DNA of 64,000 nucleotides from Paraplanobispora siamensis (GCF_016863175.1 NZ_BOOJ01000025.1:61226-125225); one strand, 5' to 3'. Positions 23,751 through 32,886 are shown, numbered from the stretch's first letter. Numbers and translations are program-made. Notes: a model not told the origin generated them from the letters alone.

Positions 23751-23984
23751 TCAGCGGGGGGCGAGGAGGCAGAACTCGTTGCCCTCCGGGTCGGCCATGA
23801 CCGTCCCCGGCACATCGCCCTGGCCCACGTCGGCGGGGTCCGGGTAGGTGAGGCCCTCCGGCTCGAGGTTGGTCACGCCGGGTCCCTCGCTGGAGACACC
23901 CCAGCCGAGCGCCTCCGCCCAGAACCGGCCGAGCGCGGAGTCGTCATGGGCCTTCATATTGATCTGCACCAGTCTCGTCGTCAT
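23751..23984 (-). CDS. VOC/glyoxalase-fold protein with internal deletion
   Basis: Vicinal-oxygen-chelate superfamily protein. The N-terminal half (MTTRLVQINMKAHDDS, LGRFWAEALGWGVSSEGPG, NLEPEGLTYPDP) and the C-terminal end (ADVGQGDVPGTVMADPEGNEFCLL) are typical, but they are joined directly. About 50 residues of the second half, including the strand that brings a metal-binding His (usually YRVHLDLAT), are missing in frame. The result is 77 residues against about 125-130 normally. It is open but unlikely to keep the paired-domain fold, so it is probably a decaying gene. Start is the ATG giving MTTRLV; longer open frame upstream is spurious. Confidence 0.65.
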   Translation of the reverse strand: MTTRLVQINMKAHDDSALGRFWAEALGWGVSSEGPGVTNLEPEGLTYPDPADVGQGDVPGTVMADPEGNEFCLLAPR

Positions 23985-24282
23985 GCCGGAGATCCTAAAG
24001 ACTGCCGTCATCTGGGTCGTCGCGACCAGGAGCGGGCGGTGATCAGCAGATCGGAGCCCATGGCGGCGGTGAGTCGGTAGGCCGGAGGGTACGGTGCTCG
24101 GCTGCCGATCATGCGCGAGGACCGCCCTCCACCCCTGGTGCTCGTCGAGTCTCGAAGTGGCCGACGCCCCGGTGTGGTGGGCAGGCGTGTTCGTCGTACG
24201 GCGCAGCGCGGGCGACACCCGGCTGACCCGGGACGCGCCTCACAGGTGGGGGCGTCACCTGACACGCGTCGCCGTACCGGTC

Positions 24283-24768
24283 TCAGAAGGCTCCGAAGCG
24301 GCTGGCGACGAGCAACAGCAGGAAGGTGACCAGCGCGACCCGCAGGATGCGGCCCTTGACGTTCAGCGACGGCCATGACATGTAGGCCAGCCAGGCCACG
24401 AAGGCGGCCACCACGAGCGCCGCCAGGCCGCCCCACAGCGACTGCACCGCGAAGCCGACCAGCAGGAGGATCACCAGCAGCGCCGGGGCGATCCAGCGCG
24501 GAAGCCGGAACAGGAAGACCAGGGGCGCCGCGCTCAGGCGCTCGATCTTCTGCCGCAGCCCGGTGGCACCGGGGGTGAAGAACTGCTCGCCCGGGGGCAG
24601 CGGGCGCTGGGAGGGCACCCGGCGGGGGCCGCCTCCCGCGCCCTTCGCGCCTTTCGTGCCTCGTCCGGGGCCGTCGGCACGGCCCGGCGGGCGTCCGGGA
24701 GCGGAACGCCGGGCGAGGGGATGCGCGGGCCGCCCGGGGCGGTCGTCGGAGCTGCTCTTGTCGGCCAC
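24283..24768 (-). CDS. Small membrane protein of unknown function
   Basis: 161 residues. The first 65 are disordered, rich in Arg, Pro and Gly (RPGRPAHPLARRSAPGRPPG). Then come IERLSAAPLVFLFRLPRW and three hydrophobic segments: IAPALLVILLLVGFAVQSL, GLAALVVAAFVAWLAYM and ILRVALVTFLLLLVASRF. Similar proteins occur across actinomycetes without assigned function (I recall a DUF but not securely). Stand-alone gene on the minus strand. Confidence 0.65.
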   Translation of the reverse strand: MADKSSSDDRPGRPAHPLARRSAPGRPPGRADGPGRGTKGAKGAGGGPRRVPSQRPLPPGEQFFTPGATGLRQKIERLSAAPLVFLFRLPRWIAPALLVILLLVGFAVQSLWGGLAALVVAAFVAWLAYMSWPSLNVKGRILRVALVTFLLLLVASRFGAF

Positions 24769-25138
24769 GGCCAGAGCCTAATGCCGGGATGTCCCGGCGC
24801 GGCAGGCTTACGCGCTTCCGGCACTCTGGCGCCGCACGTCCGGAACCCGGGCACTCGGTCACCCACGCCTCCGGATCCCGGCACCCGGCATCTGGGGACC
24901 CCGGACGCTAGCCGTACGCCGCTTGTGTGACGTCGCAGGCCGTACATAAAATTCGGGGACGGCGAGTTCCGGCGCCGAACCTCCTCGATCGGGCACCCAC
25001 GCTGCCCGTGATCCACGGAGGCAAAGGGGACATACGTGCCTTCGGAAGACTGCGGGTCCCGTGTGCCGACCGATGTTGCGGCGGGCTGACCGGCAGGCGT
25101 GGGCTGGAGGTCGGCCGGATGCCGCGAGCGGAGTCACC
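24769..25138 (+). promoter_or_regulatory. 370-base intergenic region with promoter for the BtrH-like gene
   Basis: No gene seen. TTGTGT at 24923-24928 and TAAAAT at 24947-24952, 18 bases apart, form a good promoter for the gene at 25139, leaving a leader of about 180 bases. Near 24831-24900 several CCGGCAC-type short repeats occur. Confidence 0.5.
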
Positions 25139-26401
25139 ATGACCAGCAAGAAGCAGCTCAAGTCCCGCATCCGGGCGCGTATGGCCAAGACCGGCGAGAG
25201 CTACACCGCCGCCCGCCTGCACATCGTCGAGCGGCCCGAGCTCCCGTCCGACGGCGCCTGGACCTTCCACGGCGGGCGCTACCCGAGCAGCGCGACCGTC
25301 GCCGGCGTCCTGGCCAACCAGGGCGTCGAGATCAGCGAGCCGATGGTCTTCCTCGCCGGGGGCGGCCTCGGGGCCGGATACATCCTGTGGGAGTTCAAGC
25401 ACGACGACAGCCGCCACCTGACGCTCGGCTTCAGCAACCAGTGGCAGTACCACGACCGCTGGATGGCCAAGACCCTCGACCGGCTCGGCGTCGCCTTCAC
25501 CGCGCACACCACCTCGGGGGCCAAGGGCGCGGCGAAGCTGCTGGCCGGAGAGCTGGACGCCGGGCGGCCGTGCATCGTGCTGCCAGACCGCTACCACGTC
25601 GGCTACTGGGGCTTCCCCGCGCACATGGACGGGTACGGCGGGCATCCGGTGGTCGCCTACCGGCGTGACGAGACGCACGTGTTCGTCGACGACCGGGGCA
25701 CGGCCCCGATCCGGGTTCCGCACGAGCGGATGGACGCCGCGCGGGCCCGCGTGTCGTCCTACAAGAACATCACGCACGTCCTGGAGCCCGCGCGGATCGA
25801 TTCCGAACGGCTGGCTGAGGCCGCGCTGGCGGGCCTGCGCGACGCCGCCGCCCACCTGAGCGCGGCCTCCGACTCGTTCTCGCTGCCCGCGTGGCGCAAG
25901 TGGTCGCGGATGCTCGTCGACACGAGGAACGCCAAGGCGTGGCCGAAGGTGTTCGCCGACGGGCGGGGCCTGGCCGGGGCGCTGCTGTCGCTGTGGGAGG
26001 GCGCCGAGCCGGTCGGTATGGAGGGCGGGAACCTGCGCGACCTGTTCGCCGACGCCCTGGACGAGGCGGCGGGCCTGCTCGGCCTCCCGCTGGGCGGACT
26101 GGCCGGGGAGTTCCGCCGGATCCACGGTCTCTGGCACGCCCTGGCCGAGGCCGCGTTCCCGTTCGACGTCCCGGAGTTCGCCCGGATGCGGGAGCTGACC
26201 GCCGGGATCCGCGAGTCGCTCCTGTCGGAGGGCGTGCCGGCCGACGACGGCACGGAACTGTGGGCGCTCCGGGCGGAGGTGGACCGGGTCCCGCCGATCA
26301 AGGACGTCGAGGCCCTCTTCGCCGACCTGAGCGGGCGCATCGCGGAGATCTACCGGGCGGAGACGGAGGCGGTCGCCGCCCTCCGGGAGATCGTCTCCTG
26401 A
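25139..26401 (+). CDS. BtrH N-terminal domain protein (DUF4872-type)
   Basis: About 420 residues related to the butirosin biosynthesis protein BtrH, an acyltransferase-like fold. The BtrH-type N-terminal half includes GRYPSSATVAGVLANQG, GGLGAGYILWEFKHDDSRHL, LDAGRPCIVLPDRYHVGYWG, and YGGHPVVAYRRDETHVFVDDRG, with a possible papain-like Cys/His pair (Cys of RPCIVL, His of GGHPVV). The C-terminal half is helical and matches the usual partner domain (DUF4872). The ATG giving MTSKKQLKSRIRAR follows GGAG. No biosynthetic cluster surrounds it, so it is an orphan whose substrate is unknown. BtrH acts by moving an acyl chain from carrier protein to aminoglycoside; whether this one does is unproven. 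Confidence 0.75.
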   Translation: MTSKKQLKSRIRARMAKTGESYTAARLHIVERPELPSDGAWTFHGGRYPSSATVAGVLANQGVEISEPMVFLAGGGLGAGYILWEFKHDDSRHLTLGFSNQWQYHDRWMAKTLDRLGVAFTAHTTSGAKGAAKLLAGELDAGRPCIVLPDRYHVGYWGFPAHMDGYGGHPVVAYRRDETHVFVDDRGTAPIRVPHERMDAARARVSSYKNITHVLEPARIDSERLAEAALAGLRDAAAHLSAASDSFSLPAWRKWSRMLVDTRNAKAWPKVFADGRGLAGALLSLWEGAEPVGMEGGNLRDLFADALDEAAGLLGLPLGGLAGEFRRIHGLWHALAEAAFPFDVPEFARMRELTAGIRESLLSEGVPADDGTELWALRAEVDRVPPIKDVEALFADLSGRIAEIYRAETEAVAALREIVS

Positions 26402-26403
26402 CG

Positions 26404-26495
26404 CGCCGTACGGCCCGTGCCGGTCCTCACCACGGCCCCGCCTCGCCGTACGGCCCGTGCCGGTCCTCGCCGCCGTCCCGCCTCGCCGTACCGGC
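26404..26495. repeat. Tandem 40-base repeat, 2.3 copies
   Basis: Units start at 26404, 26444 and 26484, each opening CGCCGTACGGCCCGTGCCGG (the third is cut short and diverges after CGCCGTAC). Directly behind the BtrH-like stop; likely slippage duplication, perhaps with terminator function. Confidence 0.8.
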
Positions 26496-26542
26496 GTGGT
26501 GAGGTGGGACGGCTCGGGGCAGGGGTCTGACATGCTGTGCGG

Positions 26543-26821
26543 ATGCTTGCTCTCATCCGCTATTCGGTGCCCGCGGGGCAGACCGAGGAGTTCCTGGCCC
26601 AGGCGCATGACATCGTCGACACGCTGGCCGCGCAGCCGGGGTACGTGCGCGGCCGGGTGTCGAGGTCGGTGGACGAACCGGAGTTGTGGGCGCTTGTCAG
26701 CGAGTGGGAGGGGGCGGGGTTCTACCGGCGGGCCCTCGGTGCGGCGCGGCTGGCGATGTATCCGCTGATGACGTTGATGATCAATGAGCCCAGCGCGTTC
26801 GAGGACGTCGATCGACCCTGA
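26543..26821 (+). CDS. Antibiotic-biosynthesis-monooxygenase (ABM) fold protein
   Basis: Dimeric alpha-beta barrel protein of 92 residues. The pattern LALIRYSVPAGQTEEFLAQAHDIVDTLAAQPGY followed by SEWEGAGFYRRALG is typical of the ABM superfamily, whose members include cofactor-free monooxygenases, heme-degrading enzymes and many proteins with no known reaction. No clear ribosome site precedes the ATG at 26543; a GTG two codons earlier is possible and translation may be leaderless. A 15-base unit, CCCTGACCCGAGCGG, is repeated from 26816, overlapping the stop codon. Confidence 0.75.
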   Translation: MLALIRYSVPAGQTEEFLAQAHDIVDTLAAQPGYVRGRVSRSVDEPELWALVSEWEGAGFYRRALGAARLAMYPLMTLMINEPSAFEDVDRP

Positions 26822-27042
26822 CCCGAGCGGCCCTGACCCGAGCGGCCCTGACCGAGGTCGTGCCCGCAGGGACGGGCCGGTGCGGCGGACGCCGGGGCCG
26901 GGCGGGTCGGGGCCGGCAGAGCGCACGCGGGCGGGCGGGGCGGCGGGGATGGGCGATGCGCGCGACCGTCCGTCCCGGCCTCCCCTAAGCTGGTCTCGAC
27001 CAAATTCCTCGCCGACCTCCAGCCGGATGGAGATTCTCCCTT

Positions 27043-28428
27043 ATGGCACGCCGTACGGACATCATGGACACCATCGTCAGCCTCGCCAAGCGACGTGGGC
27101 TCGTCTACCCCTCCAGCGAGATCTACGGAGGCCTGCGTGCGTCGTGGGACTACGGTCCGCTGGGCGTCGAGCTGAAGAACAACGTCAAGCGCGAGTGGTG
27201 GAAGTCCATGGTGCAGGGGCGGGAGGACGTCGTCGGCCTCGACTCCTGCGTCATCCTCGCCCGTGAGGTCTGGCAGGCCAGCGGCCACGTCGAGACCTTC
27301 ACCGACCCGCTCACCGAGTGCCAGTCCTGCCACAAGCGCTACCGCGCCGACCACCTCGAAGAGGCCTACGAGGAGAAGCACGGCAGGCCGCCCGCGGAGG
27401 GCCTGTCCGAGATCACCTGCCCCAACTGCGGCACCAAGGGCGCCTTCACCGAGCCCAAGCAGTTCAGCGGTCTGCTGAAGACCTACCTCGGCGCGGTCGA
27501 GGACGAGTCCGGCCTGGCCTACCTGCGCCCGGAGACCGCGCAGGGCATCTTCATCAACTACCTCAACGTGCAGCAGTCGGCCCGCAAGAAGATCCCGTTC
27601 GGCATCGGCCAGATCGGCAAGTCGTTCCGCAACGAGATCACCCCGGGCAACTTCATCTTCCGCACCCGCGAGTTCGAGCAGATGGAGATGGAGTTCTTCG
27701 TCAAGCCCGGCACCGACGAGGAGTGGCACCAGTACTGGATCGACGAGCGCATGCGCTGGTACGTCGACCTCGGCGTCAACCAGGACAACCTCCGGCTCTA
27801 CGAGCACCCCAAGGAGAAGCTGTCCCACTACTCCACACGGACCGTCGACATCGAGTACCGCTTCAACTTCACCGGCAGCGAGTGGGGCGAGCTGGAGGGC
27901 ATCGCCAACCGCACCGACTACGACCTGTCCACCCACTCGAAGGTCTCCGGCACCGACCTGAGCTTCTTCGAGCAGGACACCGGTGAGCGCTACATCCCCT
28001 ACGTGATCGAGCCCGCGGCGGGTGTCGACCGCACCGCGCTGATGTTCATGATCGACGCCTACAACGAGGACGAGGCGCCCAACGCCAAGGGCGTCATGGA
28101 GAAGCGCACGGTCATGCGCCTGGACCACCGTCTCGCGCCGGTCAAGGCCGCGGTGCTCCCGCTGTCGCGCAACGCCGACCTGTCGCCGAAGGCCAAGGAC
28201 CTGGCCGCGCGGCTGCGTAAGCGCTGGAACGTCGAGTTCGACGACGCCGGCGCCATCGGCCGCCGCTACCGCCGTCAGGACGAGATCGGCACGCCGTTCT
28301 GCATCACCGTCGACTTCGACACGCTTGAGGACCAGGCGGTGACCGTACGCGAGCGCGACTCGATGGCGCAGGAGCGCGTCTCCCTCGACCAGGTCGAGTC
28401 CTACCTCCGGCAGCACCTCAACGACTGA
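27043..28428 (+). CDS. glyS: Glycyl-tRNA synthetase (alpha2 type)
   Basis: Class II aminoacyl-tRNA synthetase charging tRNA-Gly. Class motifs are clear: [14 protein letters not shown], the zinc-like cysteines CQSCHKR and CPNCG, motif 2 [19 protein letters not shown] then [19 protein letters not shown], and motif 3 within [14 protein letters not shown]. The C-terminal anticodon-binding domain starts about [17 protein letters not shown]. 461 residues fits the eukaryote/actinobacterial type. The ATG follows a promoterless-looking GC stretch; I see no T-box. A strong terminator follows. Confidence 0.95.
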   Translation: MARRTDIMDTIVSLAKRRGLVYPSSEIYGGLRASWDYGPLGVELKNNVKREWWKSMVQGREDVVGLDSCVILAREVWQASGHVETFTDPLTECQSCHKRYRADHLEEAYEEKHGRPPAEGLSEITCPNCGTKGAFTEPKQFSGLLKTYLGAVEDESGLAYLRPETAQGIFINYLNVQQSARKKIPFGIGQIGKSFRNEITPGNFIFRTREFEQMEMEFFVKPGTDEEWHQYWIDERMRWYVDLGVNQDNLRLYEHPKEKLSHYSTRTVDIEYRFNFTGSEWGELEGIANRTDYDLSTHSKVSGTDLSFFEQDTGERYIPYVIEPAAGVDRTALMFMIDAYNEDEAPNAKGVMEKRTVMRLDHRLAPVKAAVLPLSRNADLSPKAKDLAARLRKRWNVEFDDAGAIGRRYRRQDEIGTPFCITVDFDTLEDQAVTVRERDSMAQERVSLDQVESYLRQHLND

Positions 28429-28454
28429 GTCCCGGCGACTGAGTCCCGTTCTCC

Positions 28455-28496
28455 GGCGACGGCCGGCGGCCCCACTGAGGGTCGCCGGCCGTCGCC
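28455..28496 (+). terminator. glyS terminator
   Basis: Perfect 14-bp stem (GGCGACGGCCGGCG with CGCCGGCCGTCGCC), 14-base loop, then GTTT. Confidence 0.75.
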
Positions 28497-28624
28497 GTTT
28501 CCGGGGATCCCGGGGAGTCCCGAGAGGGCTCCGGAAGCCGCGGGAGAGGAGTCGGGGGAAGGGGGGCGGGAGATGCGCCGCGGGCTCCGTTGAACCTCCT
28601 GTGAACGCGGCTGAATGCTGAGGT

Positions 28625-28656
28625 AATTGGTATACACCAATTGGTTTATACCAATT
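28625..28656. promoter_or_regulatory. Two overlapping palindromic operators ahead of ppdK
   Basis: Two 18-bp inverted repeats share one arm: AATTGGT-ATAC-ACCAATT (28625-28642) and AATTGGT-TTAT-ACCAATT (28639-28656). Each holds the TGGT-N4-ACCA form used by many GntR-family repressors. AT-rich composition stands out sharply from the surroundings. The intergenic stretch 28497-28839 otherwise contains only the ppdK promoter. Confidence 0.7.
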
Positions 28657-28723
28657 CCTTGGGCGGTTCCTATGCGGGACCTTTGGCCCTTGATTTCAAT
28701 TGGATTAGACCTGATGATGGGGC

Positions 28724-28765
28724 TTGACATGGGGAAACGTCCATTCATGTGATGGGTGACGTTTC
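28724..28765 (+). promoter_or_regulatory. ppdK promoter with inverted repeat
   Basis: TTGACA at 28724-28729 and TGTGAT at 28748-28753 (18-base spacer) form a likely promoter. An eight-bp inverted repeat, GAAACGTC (28734-28741) and GACGTTTC (28758-28765), brackets the -10, suggesting a second regulator. Confidence 0.6.
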
Positions 28766-28839
28766 ACTCTTCGCAACGTCGGTAGAGTCCGCAGGAGGCG
28801 GAAGCCGGACATCATTTTTGAAGTCGCAAAGGAGCAGCC

Positions 28840-31482
28840 ATGCCCAAGTATGTTTACGACTTCACCGAGGGCAACAAAGATCTCAAGGATCTGCTCGGCG
28901 GTAAGGGAGCCAACCTGGCCGAGATGACCAATCTCGGACTGCCGGTTCCCCCCGGCTTCACCATCACCACCGAAGCCTGCCGCAGCTTCCTTTCCGAGGG
29001 GGTCCTCCCGCCCGGGCTGGAGGAGGAGATCGGCGAGCACCTCACCGCACTGGAGAAGCAGGTCGGCCGCCGGCTGGGGCAGGCCGACGATCCGCTGCTG
29101 GTGAGCGTGCGCTCCGGGGCCAAGTTCTCCATGCCGGGCATGATGGAGACCGTCCTCAACATCGGCCTCAACGACGAGTCGGTGCACGGCCTGGCCAAGC
29201 AGGCGGGCGGCAACGAGCGCTTCGCCTGGGACTCCTACCGCCGCCTCATCCAGATGTTCGGCAAGACCGTCCAGGGCATCGACGGCGAGCTGTTCGACGA
29301 CGCCTTCGAGGAGCTCAAGGACGGCCGCGGCGACCTCGACCTGGACGCCGCCGAGCTGCGGGGCCTCGTCGAGACCTTCAAGGGCATCGTCCGCGAGCAG
29401 ACCGGCCGCGACTTCCCCGCCGATCCGCGCGAGCAGCTGCGCATGGCCGTCATGGCCGTCTTCGAGTCGTGGAACGCCCCGCGCGCCATCCTCTACCGCC
29501 GTCAGGAGCGCATCCCCGCCGACCTGGGCACCGCCGTCAACGTCTGCACGATGGTCTTCGGCAACTGCGGCATGGACTCCGGCACCGGCGTCGCCTTCAC
29601 CCGCGACCCCGGCACCGGGCGTCAGGGCGTCTACGGCGACTACCTGCAGAACGCCCAGGGCGAGGACGTGGTGGCGGGCATCCGCAACACCATGCCGCTG
29701 CAGGAGCTGGAGACGATCGACAAGACCTCCTACGACGAGCTCATGCGGATCATGGAGAAGCTGGAGAACCACTACCGCGATCTGTGCGACATCGAGTTCA
29801 CGATCGAGACGGGCAAGCTGTGGATGCTCCAGACCCGCGTGGGCAAGCGCACCGCGGGCGCCGCGTTCCGCATCGCCGTGCAGCTGGTCGACCAGGGCCT
29901 GATCGACCTCGACGAGGCGATCACCCGGGTCACCGGCGACCAGCTGGCCCAGCTGATGTTCCCCCGCTTCGCCAAGGACGAGACCCGCACCCGCGTCACC
30001 AAGGGCATGAACGCCTCCCCGGGCGCGGCCGTGGGCAAGGCCGTCTTCTCCTCCGAGCGGGCCGTGGAGCTGGCCGCCCAGGGTGAGGACGTCATCCTGG
30101 TCCGCCGCGAGACCAACCCCGACGACCTCGCCGGCATGATCGCCGCCAGGGGCATCCTCACCTCGCGCGGCGGCAAGACCTCCCACGCGGCCGTGGTCGC
30201 CCGCGGCATGGGCAAGACCTGCGTCTGCGGCGCCGAGGAGCTGGAGGTCTCCACCAAGGAGCGCCGCTTCACCGCCCCCGGCGGCGTCGAGGTCGTCGAG
30301 GGCGACGTCATCTCCATCGACGGCTCCACCGGCGAGGTCTTCCTGGGCGAGGTCCCCGTGGTCGCCTCCCCGGTCGTCGAGTACTTCGAGGGCGCCGACG
30401 ACGCCGACGACGAGCTCGTCCAGGCCGTGCACCGCCTGATGACCCACGCCGACGCCGTACGCCGCCTGCAGGTGCGCGCCAACGCCGACAACGCCGAGGA
30501 CGCCGCCCGTGCCCGCCGCTTCGGCGCCCAGGGCATCGGCCTGTGCCGTACCGAGCACATGTTCCTCGGCGAGCGCCGCCAGCTGGTCGAGGACCTGGTC
30601 CTGGCCGACACGGACGACGAGCGCGAGCGGGCGCTGGCGGCCCTGGAGCCGCTGCAGAAGGCGGACTTCACGGAGATCTTCCAGGCGATGGACGGCCTGC
30701 CCGTCACCGTCCGGCTGATCGACCCGCCGCTGCACGAGTTCCTGCCCGACTACACCGAGCTGTCGGTCAAGGTCGCCCTGGCCGGCGAGCAGGCGAGCGA
30801 GAAGGACCGCAAGCTCCTGGCCGCGGTCAAGCGCCTGCACGAGGAGAACCCGATGCTGGGCCTGCGCGGCGTACGGCTCGGCCTGGTCATCCCCGGTCTG
30901 TTCGCCATGCAGGTACGGGCGATCGCCGAGGCGGCCAAGGCCGTGCCCGGCGCCCGCGCCGAGATCATGATCCCGCTCGTGGGCGCCGTCCAGGAGCTGG
31001 AGCAGGTCAGGGACGAGGCCGGCAGGATCCTGGCCGAGACCGGGGTCGAGGCGCTGGTCGGCACGATGATCGAGGTGCCGCGCGCCGCGCTGACCGCCGG
31101 TCAGATCGCCGAGGCCGCGCAGTTCTTCTCCTTCGGCACCAACGACCTCACCCAGATGACGTGGGGCTTCTCCCGCGACGACGTCGAGGCCGCGTTCTTC
31201 TCCCGCTACCTGGACCTGGGCGTCTTCGGGGTCTCCCCGTTCGAGACCCTGGACCGCGACGGCGTCGGCCGCCTGGTGCGCATCGCCGCCGAGGAGGGCC
31301 GCCGTACCCGCCCCGACCTCAAGCTGGGCATCTGCGGCGAGCACGGCGGTGACCCCGACTCCATCCACTTCTGCCACGAGGTGGGCCTGGACTACGTCTC
31401 CTGCTCGCCGTTCCGCATCCCGGTCGCCCGGCTGGAGGCGGGGCGCGCGGCGCTGACCAGCTCGGGCTCCGACACCCGCTGA
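28840..31482 (+). CDS. ppdK: Pyruvate, phosphate dikinase
   Basis: Interconverts pyruvate, ATP and phosphate with phosphoenolpyruvate, AMP and pyrophosphate, giving PEP for gluconeogenesis or allowing pyrophosphate-driven glycolysis. 880 residues with all three domains: N-terminal ATP-grasp (GGKGANLAEMTNLGLPVPPG, VSVRSGAKFSMPGMMETVLN), the swivelling phosphohistidine domain (SRGGKTSHAAVVARGMGK, His about 449), and the C-terminal barrel (LRGVRLGLVIPGLF, FFSFGTNDLTQMTWG) with the catalytic Cys of GICGEHGGD about 832. AAGGAG precedes the ATG. Two operator-like elements lie upstream, implying control by carbon source. The regulator is not adjacent. Confidence 0.96.
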   Translation: MPKYVYDFTEGNKDLKDLLGGKGANLAEMTNLGLPVPPGFTITTEACRSFLSEGVLPPGLEEEIGEHLTALEKQVGRRLGQADDPLLVSVRSGAKFSMPGMMETVLNIGLNDESVHGLAKQAGGNERFAWDSYRRLIQMFGKTVQGIDGELFDDAFEELKDGRGDLDLDAAELRGLVETFKGIVREQTGRDFPADPREQLRMAVMAVFESWNAPRAILYRRQERIPADLGTAVNVCTMVFGNCGMDSGTGVAFTRDPGTGRQGVYGDYLQNAQGEDVVAGIRNTMPLQELETIDKTSYDELMRIMEKLENHYRDLCDIEFTIETGKLWMLQTRVGKRTAGAAFRIAVQLVDQGLIDLDEAITRVTGDQLAQLMFPRFAKDETRTRVTKGMNASPGAAVGKAVFSSERAVELAAQGEDVILVRRETNPDDLAGMIAARGILTSRGGKTSHAAVVARGMGKTCVCGAEELEVSTKERRFTAPGGVEVVEGDVISIDGSTGEVFLGEVPVVASPVVEYFEGADDADDELVQAVHRLMTHADAVRRLQVRANADNAEDAARARRFGAQGIGLCRTEHMFLGERRQLVEDLVLADTDDERERALAALEPLQKADFTEIFQAMDGLPVTVRLIDPPLHEFLPDYTELSVKVALAGEQASEKDRKLLAAVKRLHEENPMLGLRGVRLGLVIPGLFAMQVRAIAEAAKAVPGARAEIMIPLVGAVQELEQVRDEAGRILAETGVEALVGTMIEVPRAALTAGQIAEAAQFFSFGTNDLTQMTWGFSRDDVEAAFFSRYLDLGVFGVSPFETLDRDGVGRLVRIAAEEGRRTRPDLKLGICGEHGGDPDSIHFCHEVGLDYVSCSPFRIPVARLEAGRAALTSSGSDTR

Positions 31483-31617
31483 CACCGCTGACGCCGGCTG
31501 TCACCCCGCCCCGTCCCGCTCCGCGTCCGCCCGACGGCCGCGGGGCAGGGCGGGAGCGGGGGGCGGAGGTCCTCGGACGGCCTCAGGGGTCCCTCCAGTG
31601 TTTGCCCGCCGTTCGGC

Positions 31618-32886
31618 ATGAACTCCTCCGCCGTGGATACACTCACTGGACCTATGTACGGCTACGACGAGCACGACCAGGCCAGATGGGTGCCGGAACC
31701 GCCCGGCAACCCGGTGCGAAGCCCGTTCGAACGCGACCGGGCGCGCGTGCTGCACAGTGCCGGACTGCGCAGGCTGGCCGCCAAGACGCAGGTGGTCGGG
31801 CCGGGGGAGACGCTGGGCAGCGGGCAGCAGGTGCCGCGCACCCGGCTGACCCACTCGCTGGAGTGCGCCCAGATCGGCCGGGAGATGGGCGAGGTCCTGG
31901 GCCGCGACCCCGACCTGGTGGAGACCGCCTGCCTGGCCCACGACCTCGGGCACCCGCCGTTCGGGCACAACGGCGAGACCGCCCTCAACGAGCTGGCCGC
32001 CGGATGCGGCGGGTTCGAGGGCAACGCGCAGAGCCTGCGCCTGCTGACCCGGCTGGAAGCCAAGATCCTCACCGAGGACGGCCGCAGCGCCGGGCTCAAC
32101 CTGACCAGGGCGTCACTGGACGCGGCGGTCAAATACCCCTGGACCGCCGAGGCCGGCCCGAAGTTCTGCGCCTACACCGAGGACCTGCCGGTCTTCAGCT
32201 GGATCAGGGAGGGCGCGCCCGAGGGGCGCGTCAGCTTCGAGGCGCAGATCATGGACTGGGCCGACGACGTCGCCTACTCGGTGCACGACCTGGAGGACGC
32301 CCTGCACTCCGGTGACGTCGTGCTGGAGGCGCTGCGCGACCCGGCCGAGCGCCGCGACGTCTGCGAGACCACCCGCCTCTGGTACGCCCAGGACGCCCGC
32401 CCCGGCGAGCTGGAGGAGATCTTCGCCCGCCTGGTCGCCCAGCCGTTCTGGCCCCGGCACTTCGACGGCTCCCTGGCCGCCCTCGCCGAGCTCAAGGGTC
32501 TGACCAGCGTGCTCATCGGCCGGTTGTGCCGGGCCGCCGAGGCCGCCACCGCCGAGGCGTACGGCCCGGCCGCGGGACGGTACGGCGCCGAGCTGATCGT
32601 CCCCCGGGAGACCCGGCTGGAGTGCGCGGTGCTCAAGGGGGTCACCGCCCACTACGTGATGACCCGCGACGAGCACAACGCCAACCAGGCCAGGCAGCGC
32701 GAGCTGATCCACGACCTGGCCCGCCTGATCATGAAGGGCGCGCCCGGGACGCTGGAGCCCGCCCTGCGGCCCGCCTTCGTCCGGGCGGACGACGACGCCG
32801 GGCGGCTGCGCGTGGTCGTCGACCAGATCGCCTCCCTCACCGACACCTCGGCGGTGGCCTGGCACCAGCGGCTCGCCGGACACTGA
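31618..32886 (+). CDS. dgt: Deoxyguanosine triphosphate triphosphohydrolase-like protein
   Basis: HD-domain dNTP triphosphohydrolase releasing tripolyphosphate and deoxynucleoside. The metal site is intact: TRLTHSLECAQIGR, ETACLAHDLGHPPFGHNGE and MDWADDVAYSVHD. 422 residues is normal for the actinobacterial Dgt type. The frame opens with an ATG at 31618, though the ATG at 31654 (MYGYDEHDQARW) is a good alternative that begins the conserved region. It belongs to the conserved actinobacterial block dgt-dnaG-rpoD, interrupted by a minus-strand lipoprotein gene. Confidence 0.92.
   Translation: MNSSAVDTLTGPMYGYDEHDQARWVPEPPGNPVRSPFERDRARVLHSAGLRRLAAKTQVVGPGETLGSGQQVPRTRLTHSLECAQIGREMGEVLGRDPDLVETACLAHDLGHPPFGHNGETALNELAAGCGGFEGNAQSLRLLTRLEAKILTEDGRSAGLNLTRASLDAAVKYPWTAEAGPKFCAYTEDLPVFSWIREGAPEGRVSFEAQIMDWADDVAYSVHDLEDALHSGDVVLEALRDPAERRDVCETTRLWYAQDARPGELEEIFARLVAQPFWPRHFDGSLAALAELKGLTSVLIGRLCRAAEAATAEAYGPAAGRYGAELIVPRETRLECAVLKGVTAHYVMTRDEHNANQARQRELIHDLARLIMKGAPGTLEPALRPAFVRADDDAGRLRVVVDQIASLTDTSAVAWHQRLAGH

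Noticed and set aside
26404..26495. CRISPR array
   Set aside because: Period of 40 with no variable spacers; it is a plain tandem repeat.
26822..27042. T-box ahead of glyS
   Set aside because: No T-box sequence or specifier stem seen; only GC-rich tract with 15-base repeats.
28705..31485. 926-codon open frame antisense to ppdK
   Set aside because: Shadow of a long GC-rich gene; no motif, and ppdK is unmistakable.
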